From: JBGLNJ01 sp964353405
Lineage (GTDB): Bacteria > Chloroflexota > Anaerolineae > Fen-1058
Assembly: GCA_964353405.1 (NCBI GenBank)
Contig: CAYGWJ010000330.1
Coordinates: 1-16,668 of the forward strand
Direction of reading: 5' to 3'
DNA: 16,668 bases
The number at the start of each line of letters is the position of its first letter. Within the stretch, counting starts at the first letter, position 1. Made by a program: the position numbers and the translations under genes. Below are positions 12,786 through 16,668 of this stretch, piece after piece. The notes below the pieces were generated by a model that searched no databases, was not told where the DNA came from, and saw nothing but the letters and a program-made list of their open reading frames with translations.

Positions 12786-13177
12786 TCGTCTTTCTTGATT
12801 TCGTATGGCGCATCCACAATGTTCGGAGCAGGCGGGGATGCGGGCGCATTTGGCTCCACACGCCAGTTGGACTCGCCCAAAAGCTCTTGCATGTGCTGGC
12901 GGACGATTTCGGTCGGGCAAAGCTCGATGAACAGCTTGACGCCGATGACGACTATGGCCAGGTCATCGAGCTGGCCCAGGCCGGGGATGACATCCGGTAT
13001 AAAGTCAATCGGGGAGATGAGATAGACCAGCGAGGCCGGCACGATCATCTTGACCCACAGCGGCACACGCGGGTCTAGCATCAACCGCCAGGCCAGCCGC
13101 GCCTGCCGGACGATGTCGGCCACGATGCCCAAGTTGATCGGCTTGATTTTACGCTCTGGATGGGATGGGTCGTTCAT
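12782..13177 (-). CDS. YkvA family (DUF1232) membrane protein
   Basis: A 131-residue protein. The signature block LDPRVPLWVKMIVPASLVYL (35-54) and ISPIDFIPDVIPGLGQLDDL (54-73) is the YkvA/DUF1232 domain, a short hydrophobic hairpin whose biochemical role is unknown. Ends are hydrophilic; the tail is Pro/Ala-rich. The ATG at 13177 has AAGGAG 6 nt before it; a TTG at 13183 in the same frame is less likely. TATAAT at 13211-13206 drives it, inside the 18-nt block shared with the gene it faces. Confidence 0.88.
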   Translation of the reverse strand: MNDPSHPERKIKPINLGIVADIVRQARLAWRLMLDPRVPLWVKMIVPASLVYLISPIDFIPDVIPGLGQLDDLAIVVIGVKLFIELCPTEIVRQHMQELLGESNWRVEPNAPASPPAPNIVDAPYEIKKDE

Positions 13178-13205
13178 TGCCAACTCCTTGCGCCGGACTT
13201 TCCAT

Positions 13206-13225
13206 ATTATACCGCAAAACTCGGA
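13206..13225 (-). promoter_or_regulatory. Promoter region with the shared 18-nt block, copy 2
   Basis: On the minus strand TCCGAGTTTTGCGGTATA (13225-13208) runs into TATAAT (13211-13206). The first 18 nt are identical to 12076-12093, and a TATGG follows in both after 2-3 nt. No good -35 hexamer is seen. Confidence 0.65.
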
Positions 13226-13257
13226 GCGCGCTGCCTGTGAGAAACCTCTGATTTTGG

Positions 13258-13263
13258 TATAAT
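13258..13263 (+). promoter_or_regulatory. Extended -10 promoter of the leader ORF and 13301 gene
   Basis: TATAAT preceded by TGG (TTTTGGTATAAT), an extended -10 of the TGn type. The first ATG downstream is at 13272, 8 nt away; the main gene starts at 13301. Confidence 0.65.
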
Positions 13264-13271
13264 CTCACTCA

Positions 13272-13304
13272 ATGCTGGTGACCACAAGGTTCGTCATTCG
13301 ATGA
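13272..13304 (+). CDS. Possible leaderless 10-codon leader peptide
   Basis: ATG at 13272 opens MLVTTRFVIR and stops at TGA 13302-13304, overlapping the main gene's ATG (13301) as ATGA. The start lies 8 nt after a TATAAT box, so the transcript would begin on or just before it. The main gene has only a weak AAGG, 12 nt upstream, which suggests its translation depends on ribosomes finishing this ORF. There is no sign of attenuation codons. Existence as a translated peptide is inferred. Confidence 0.4.
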   Translation: MLVTTRFVIR

Positions 13305-14959
13305 GAACACTACGTCAATGCCTCTTTGATGATGACCTGGCTCTGCTGCGTGTGATTGCGGCGCAGTGGAGTGTTGAGCTGCCCACGAATCGCCACGACG
13401 ATGCGGTGGACGTTCTCACTGCGCGCCTTTCCCAGCCGGCCGCGCAGGTCGAGCTGTGGTCATCCCTGCCGGAAACCGAGCGTCAAGCCCTTTCAAACAT
13501 GGCGACGGTGGGCGGCTGGATGCCGGCGGGCGCCTTTACCCGGCGCTTTGGCGACATTCGCCCGATAGGGCCGGGCCGCCTGGAGCGTGAGCGACCCTGG
13601 GAGTCGCCGGTCAGCGTGGCCGAAGCGTTGTGGTATCGCGGGTTAATCTTCAAGGCATTCGATCAGGGGCCGGGTGGGATGCAAGAAGTCGTCTTTGTGC
13701 CGCAAGAGCTTGACGGCATGATTGAGGCAACTCGTATTTCTGAGCGCACTCTACCGGCTCCTGTACCCGCCCCGGAAGCCCCGCGTCCAGCCGGCGCTCT
13801 ATTGGCCGATGATCTGTGCAGCTGGCTGGCCTACATCCACGCTGCGCCGGTCAACACGACGCCGGGCCAGCCGTTGCCTGACCTCCACCGGCAAACGTTC
13901 AGCCACCAACTGCGCGTCCAAGATGGGTCCCGGCTTGACCTGTTGAACCATCTGGCGGCTCAGTTGTCGCTGGTCAAGCCGGACACGACTCTGCTTCGAC
14001 CTGATCCGCACACGGCGACGACCTGGCTCCAATCGCACACCTGGCAGCAACAGCGCGCACTTTATGAAGGCTGGCACGACAGCCTCGCGTGGAACGACCT
14101 GTGGCGCGTGCCGACGCTGCGCTGTGAAGACACCGGTTCCTGGCACAACGATCCACATGCCGCGCGGCGCATTGTGCTGGACACGCTGGCGAAGCTTGAA
14201 CCTGGCGCGTGGTATCGAAAGGATGATTTCGTCGCGGCCATCCGCGAATCGTCGCCGGACTTTCAGCGTCCCGGCGGCGATTACGACACGTGGTACATCC
14301 GTGACGCGGCGACGAATCAATACCTCAAGGGTTTTGAAAGCTGGGAGCGGGTTGAGGGTGCACTTTTACACTTTATCCTCGGCGGGCCGCTGCACTGGCT
14401 GGGTGTGGTGGATTTGGATGCGGATAGAGCGTCGTTCTGCGTGACGGATATTGGGTATTGGTTATTGGGCACGCACGCGGGCGACGCGCCACCGTTGAGC
14501 AAAGATTCAACCTTCGTCGTCCGCGCCGATGGGCAAGTGCAAGTAAGCGCGTCACGCCGCTACGACCGCTTTCAACTCGCGCGCGTGGCCGAGTGGGTCG
14601 CCAGCGGCGAGGTGTACACTTTTCGCATCACGCCATCGTCGTTGGAGCGAGCAAAAGCTCAGCGCATCACGCCGGAGCGCATCGTCGAATTCTTGGAGCG
14701 CACGAGTGGAGCGCCTGCGCCGGAATCACTGGCGGGCGCGTTGCGCCGATGGGGGACACGAGGAACAGAAGCGTGGGCGCAGCAGGCCGTCGTGTTGCGC
14801 GTGGCGCGGCCCGAGTTGCTGGATCAACTCGCCGAGTCGCCCCGGACGCGCAAGTTTATCCGAGAGACAGTCTCATCCACCGTGGCGCTGATTGCTCCGC
14901 GCGATTGGCCAGAGTTGAGCGATGCCTTGTTTGAGATGGGGATTTTGCCAGAGGAGTAG
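13301..14959 (+). CDS. Protein with XPB/Ssl2-like helicase-associated domain (Helicase_C_3 type)
   Basis: A 552-residue protein without helicase motifs. The C-terminal part has STFVVRADGQVQVSASRRYD (403-422), RFQLARVAEW, EVYTFRITPSSLERAKAQ and ITPERIVEFLERTSGAPAPE (456-475). This is the pattern of the helicase-associated domain found in XPB-like proteins (Helicase_C_3). The N-terminal part holds winged-helix-like segments (ALSNMATVGGWMPAGAFTRR, 64-82), and a Pro-rich linker is near 150-165. Such proteins without an ATPase are common in Actinobacteria and Chloroflexota; their role, perhaps in DNA repair or transcription, is not established. Start choice rests on frame and the ATGA overlap with the leader ORF. 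Its stop lies inside the repeat at 14957-15003. Confidence 0.78.
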   Translation: MRTLRQCLFDDDLALLRVIAAQWSVELPTNRHDDAVDVLTARLSQPAAQVELWSSLPETERQALSNMATVGGWMPAGAFTRRFGDIRPIGPGRLERERPWESPVSVAEALWYRGLIFKAFDQGPGGMQEVVFVPQELDGMIEATRISERTLPAPVPAPEAPRPAGALLADDLCSWLAYIHAAPVNTTPGQPLPDLHRQTFSHQLRVQDGSRLDLLNHLAAQLSLVKPDTTLLRPDPHTATTWLQSHTWQQQRALYEGWHDSLAWNDLWRVPTLRCEDTGSWHNDPHAARRIVLDTLAKLEPGAWYRKDDFVAAIRESSPDFQRPGGDYDTWYIRDAATNQYLKGFESWERVEGALLHFILGGPLHWLGVVDLDADRASFCVTDIGYWLLGTHAGDAPPLSKDSTFVVRADGQVQVSASRRYDRFQLARVAEWVASGEVYTFRITPSSLERAKAQRITPERIVEFLERTSGAPAPESLAGALRRWGTRGTEAWAQQAVVLRVARPELLDQLAESPRTRKFIRETVSSTVALIAPRDWPELSDALFEMGILPEE

Positions 14960-15003
14960 AGACGACGCGCCGAGAATAGAGACGACGCGCCGCGTCGTCT
15001 CTA
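14957..15003. repeat. Palindromic repeat containing both stop codons
   Basis: TAGAGACGACGCGCCG occurs at 14957-14972 and again at 14977-14992, period 20 bp. The second copy's TAGAGACGACGC pairs with GCGTCGTCTCTA (14992-15003) across a 3-nt loop. The first TAG is the stop of the 13301 gene, and the CTA at 15001-15003 is the stop of tsaD on the other strand. The hairpin may separate the two convergent genes, though it lacks a T tract. Confidence 0.75.
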
Positions 15004-16044
15004 CTCAAGCCGTAACCCCGGCTCCACATCCAAATCCCACCCGGCGCGCTGACCGGCCTGGAAACGCCAGAATGCCGCCGCGCCGATCATGGCGGCGTTG
15101 TCGGTGCAGAGCCACAGCGGCGGCCAATACACGGGAACGTGGGCGCGCGCTTTCATCGCCGTTCGCAGTGCCTGGTTGGCTGAAACACCGCCACCCATCA
15201 AGATCGCCGTGGCCCCGGTTGCTTCAGCGGCCTTTAATGTCTGGCCGCACAATTGATCCACGACCGCAGCCTGAAAGCTTGCGGCAAGATCGGCCACTGG
15301 CACTCCGGGCGGCAATTCGCCCTTCGGGCCGATGGTAGCAATGCGCTGAACCTCACGCAAGACAGCCGTCTTGATGCCACTAAAGCTAAAGTCGTACTCG
15401 CCATCGAGCTTGGGTTTGGTAAAACGATACGCCGCCGGGTTGCCTTGAACCGCTTTCTTTTCAATCGCCGGCCCGCCAGGATAGCCCAGGTTCAGCAATC
15501 GCCCGACTTTGTCGAACGCCTCACCTGCGGCGTCATCCACCGTCTGCCCCAACCGCTCGTACCGCAAGTGGTCGCGCATCAGGAACAGCTCGCTGTGGCC
15601 GCCAGAGACGATGAGGATGAGCAGCGGGAAGGTCAATTCTTCCTGTGGCACGCTGCCAAGCGCGTCGCCTTCGACCTCGAGCCACGCAGCATAGACGTGG
15701 CCTTCCAGGTGATTCACGCCGACGAGCGGCAGGCCGCGACCGAGCGCAATGCCTTTGGCCGTGTTCACGCCGACGAGGAGCGACCCGGCCAGCCCGGGCC
15801 CATACGTCACCGCGATGGCGTCCAGGTCTTGCCAGCCCAGGTGCGCCTTTTCCATCGCCTCGCTGATGACGGGCACGATGGCTTGTACGTGCAGGCGCGA
15901 GGCAAGCTCGGGGAACACGCCGCCGTACTTACTGTGCAAGTCCATCTGCGAAGCGACGACGTTCGACAGCACGTGCCGTCCGTCTTGCACGACGGCGGCA
16001 GAGGTTTCGTCACAGGATGTTTCGATGGCGAGGATACGAGTCAT
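15001..16044 (-). CDS. tsaD: tRNA N6-adenosine threonylcarbamoyltransferase TsaD
   Basis: TsaD transfers the threonylcarbamoyl group to A37 of tRNAs that read ANN codons, with TsaB and TsaE. The 347 residues match the family length. It begins MTRILAIETSCDETSAAVVQ, the conserved ASKHA start, and has YGPGL (81-85), the metal ligands H112 and H116 in NHLEGH, the GGHSELFL phosphate loop, DDAAGEAFDKVGRLL, MGGGVSANQALR and the C-terminal CTDNAAMIGAA with its metal-binding Asp. The ATG at 16044 overlaps the hicB stop (ATGA), so translation is likely coupled to the toxin-antitoxin genes upstream. No separate promoter or ribosome site stands out, except possible ones inside hicB. Confidence 0.96.
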   Translation of the reverse strand: MTRILAIETSCDETSAAVVQDGRHVLSNVVASQMDLHSKYGGVFPELASRLHVQAIVPVISEAMEKAHLGWQDLDAIAVTYGPGLAGSLLVGVNTAKGIALGRGLPLVGVNHLEGHVYAAWLEVEGDALGSVPQEELTFPLLILIVSGGHSELFLMRDHLRYERLGQTVDDAAGEAFDKVGRLLNLGYPGGPAIEKKAVQGNPAAYRFTKPKLDGEYDFSFSGIKTAVLREVQRIATIGPKGELPPGVPVADLAASFQAAVVDQLCGQTLKAAEATGATAILMGGGVSANQALRTAMKARAHVPVYWPPLWLCTDNAAMIGAAAFWRFQAGQRAGWDLDVEPGLRLE

Positions 16045-16250
16045 GCGTAAACCAATCGTCCTTTCGGTTCCGGGATGGGGCGACCTAGTTCTCGTGCCGC
16101 CTCAATCCACTCTTGGACAATCACCTCGGCATTGGCGACAGCTTCTTGATAGGTCGCGCCGTCTGCCATGCATCCGGGCAACTCAGGTACTTCCACAATA
16201 AAGGCTTCATCCTCCTCGCTCCAATAGACGATCATCTCATACCGAATCAT
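16041..16250 (-). CDS. hicB: HicB-family antitoxin
   Basis: A 69-residue protein starting MIRYEMIVYWSEEDEAFIVE. The segment FIVEVPELPGCMADGATYQE followed by a helix AVANAEVIVQEWIEAARELG is the partial RNase H fold of short HicB antitoxins, which block HicA. There is no C-terminal DNA-binding domain, so autoregulation, if any, would be through the complex or another factor. GGAGGTGA lies directly before the ATG at 16250. An upstream in-frame start at 16325 is rejected because it lies deep inside hicA and lacks a ribosome site. The gene overlaps hicA by 14 nt and tsaD by 4 nt. Confidence 0.92.
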   Translation of the reverse strand: MIRYEMIVYWSEEDEAFIVEVPELPGCMADGATYQEAVANAEVIVQEWIEAARELGRPIPEPKGRLVYA

Positions 16251-16500
16251 GCTCACCTCCCAACTTGTACTTGACAATGACACCACGAACCTGCTTGACC
16301 TGGTATGGCTTAGCCTGCTTGCCAAAAGGCTGCAAATTCAAAATCTCTGCAATGCCATCTCTTGTGAAGATATGATGGCTGCCGCGAGTCCGCTCATCGA
16401 AACCCAAGCGGCGCAACAACCGACACAACTCGCTAAATCCAACGTTCGCGTCAGATGTCCCTCTTAGGATATGCTCCAAGAGCTTGTCGCGTTGGGTCAT
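16237..16500 (-). CDS. hicA: HicA-family toxin (predicted mRNA interferase)
   Basis: An 87-residue protein. LCRLLRRLGFDERTRGSHHI is the HicA double-stranded-RNA-binding-like core; the His in GSHH (the residue used for RNA cleavage in the family) is present, followed by FTRDG and KPYQVKQVRGVIVKY. At 87 residues it is a little longer than the common 60-80, through an N-terminal helix MTQRDKLLEHILRGTSDANV. The ATG at 16500 has GAGGGA before it. It is first in the hicA-hicB-tsaD series; I see no convincing promoter in the 122 bp between it and the divergent gene at 16623. Confidence 0.9.
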   Translation of the reverse strand: MTQRDKLLEHILRGTSDANVGFSELCRLLRRLGFDERTRGSHHIFTRDGIAEILNLQPFGKQAKPYQVKQVRGVIVKYKLGGEHDSV

Positions 16501-16582
16501 GTCATCCCTCGCATAGCGTCTACCTTAACACCCTTGATTCGCTCATATTTGAAAGCGACTACTGAATTATCGGAAAGTCCGG

Positions 16583-16616
16583 TATACTTCCTCGCTCAAG
16601 ACTAACTTAAGCGAGG
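16583..16616 (+). promoter_or_regulatory. -10 box and ribosome-site hairpin of the last gene
   Basis: TATACT at 16583-16588 is a likely -10 box. CCTCGCTCAAG (16590-16600) pairs with CTTAAGCGAGG (16606-16616) around an ACTAA loop, with one G:U-type pair. The right arm overlaps the ribosome site GAGGGG (16613-16618) of the ATG at 16623, so the hairpin should restrain translation. Confidence 0.5.
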
Positions 16617-16622
16617 GGCACG

Positions 16623-16668
16623 ATGCCAGAAACCCGCCTGTACATTGAGCCGGAACGGATTGATGACC
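16623..16668 (+). CDS. Start of a probable IS transposase (partial)
   Basis: Only 15 residues are visible, MPETRLYIEPERIDD, behind GAGGGGC. This resembles the opening of IS4/IS1634-type transposases, which often begin with a short strand, then 'R(I/L)DD' and 'IPLL'. The resemblance is from memory and short, so the call is tentative. A hairpin over the ribosome site fits a transposase, many of which are kept weakly translated. No inverted-repeat end of an insertion sequence can be defined within the window. Confidence 0.3.
   Translation, partial: MPETRLYIEPERIDD

Noticed and set aside
15253..16050. A 265-codon plus-strand frame opposite tsaD
   Set aside because: tsaD is unmistakable on the other strand, and the translation here shows no domain.

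Overview
The window looks like a chromosomal segment of a Chloroflexota bacterium (Anaerolineae/Caldilineae-like), probably from a metagenome assembly. This is inferred, not proven. It rests on the secreted protein with the 'IYLPVILK' linker and C-terminal domain I associate with that phylum, a MrfA-type DUF1998 helicase, many short GC-rich palindromic repeats of the TAGGGGC...GCCCCTA type, small toxin-antitoxin-like gene pairs, and sigma70-type promoters lying only 7-13 nt from start codons. Most of the sequence is housekeeping; the accessory features are small and sit between the genes.

Layout. (1) 1-1294: the start of a response regulator on the minus strand, a divergent small gene pair whose second member is cut short, a degenerate second copy of the first 60 bp of the helicase gene, and a minus-strand ribbon-helix-helix gene whose start has been split by a 111-bp MITE-like element with a 9-bp target duplication. 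(2) 1295-3886: a large DEAD/DEAH helicase with an HNH module inserted before the DUF1998 cysteines, plus one clear and one possible in-frame repeat insertion. (3) 3887-4507: a 620-bp non-coding stretch rich in hairpins, with a conserved motif present twice. (4) 4508-7749: a tight pyruvate dehydrogenase operon (E1 alpha, E1 beta, E2) ending in a terminator hairpin. E3 is not in the window. (5) 7827-9428: two minus-strand genes for secreted proteins, one of unknown function and one with a LysM domain, then a second MITE-like element (172 bp, 8-bp target duplication) holding a perfect 78-bp tandem duplication. (6) 9900-10877: moaA, facing a polysaccharide deacetylase (10912-12018, minus) across a shared bidirectional terminator. 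(7) 12103-13177: a membrane-anchored concanavalin-like protein and a YkvA-family protein, convergent, whose promoters share an identical 18-nt block. (8) 13272-14959: a protein with an XPB/Ssl2-type helicase-associated domain, preceded by a possible leaderless 10-codon leader ORF that overlaps it by ATGA. (9) 15001-16500 (minus): hicA-hicB-tsaD, each gene overlapping the next. (10) 16623 onward: the start of a probable transposase with a hairpin over its ribosome binding site.

How the parts work together: the three PDH genes form one enzyme complex. hicA and hicB form a toxin-antitoxin pair whose message appears to run into the essential tRNA-modification gene tsaD. The other genes look like single transcription units. 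The striking non-genic features are the two small transposon-like elements, the in-frame repeat in the helicase, the hairpin-rich stretch before the PDH operon, and several promoters placed so close to ATG codons that the messages should be leaderless or nearly so.
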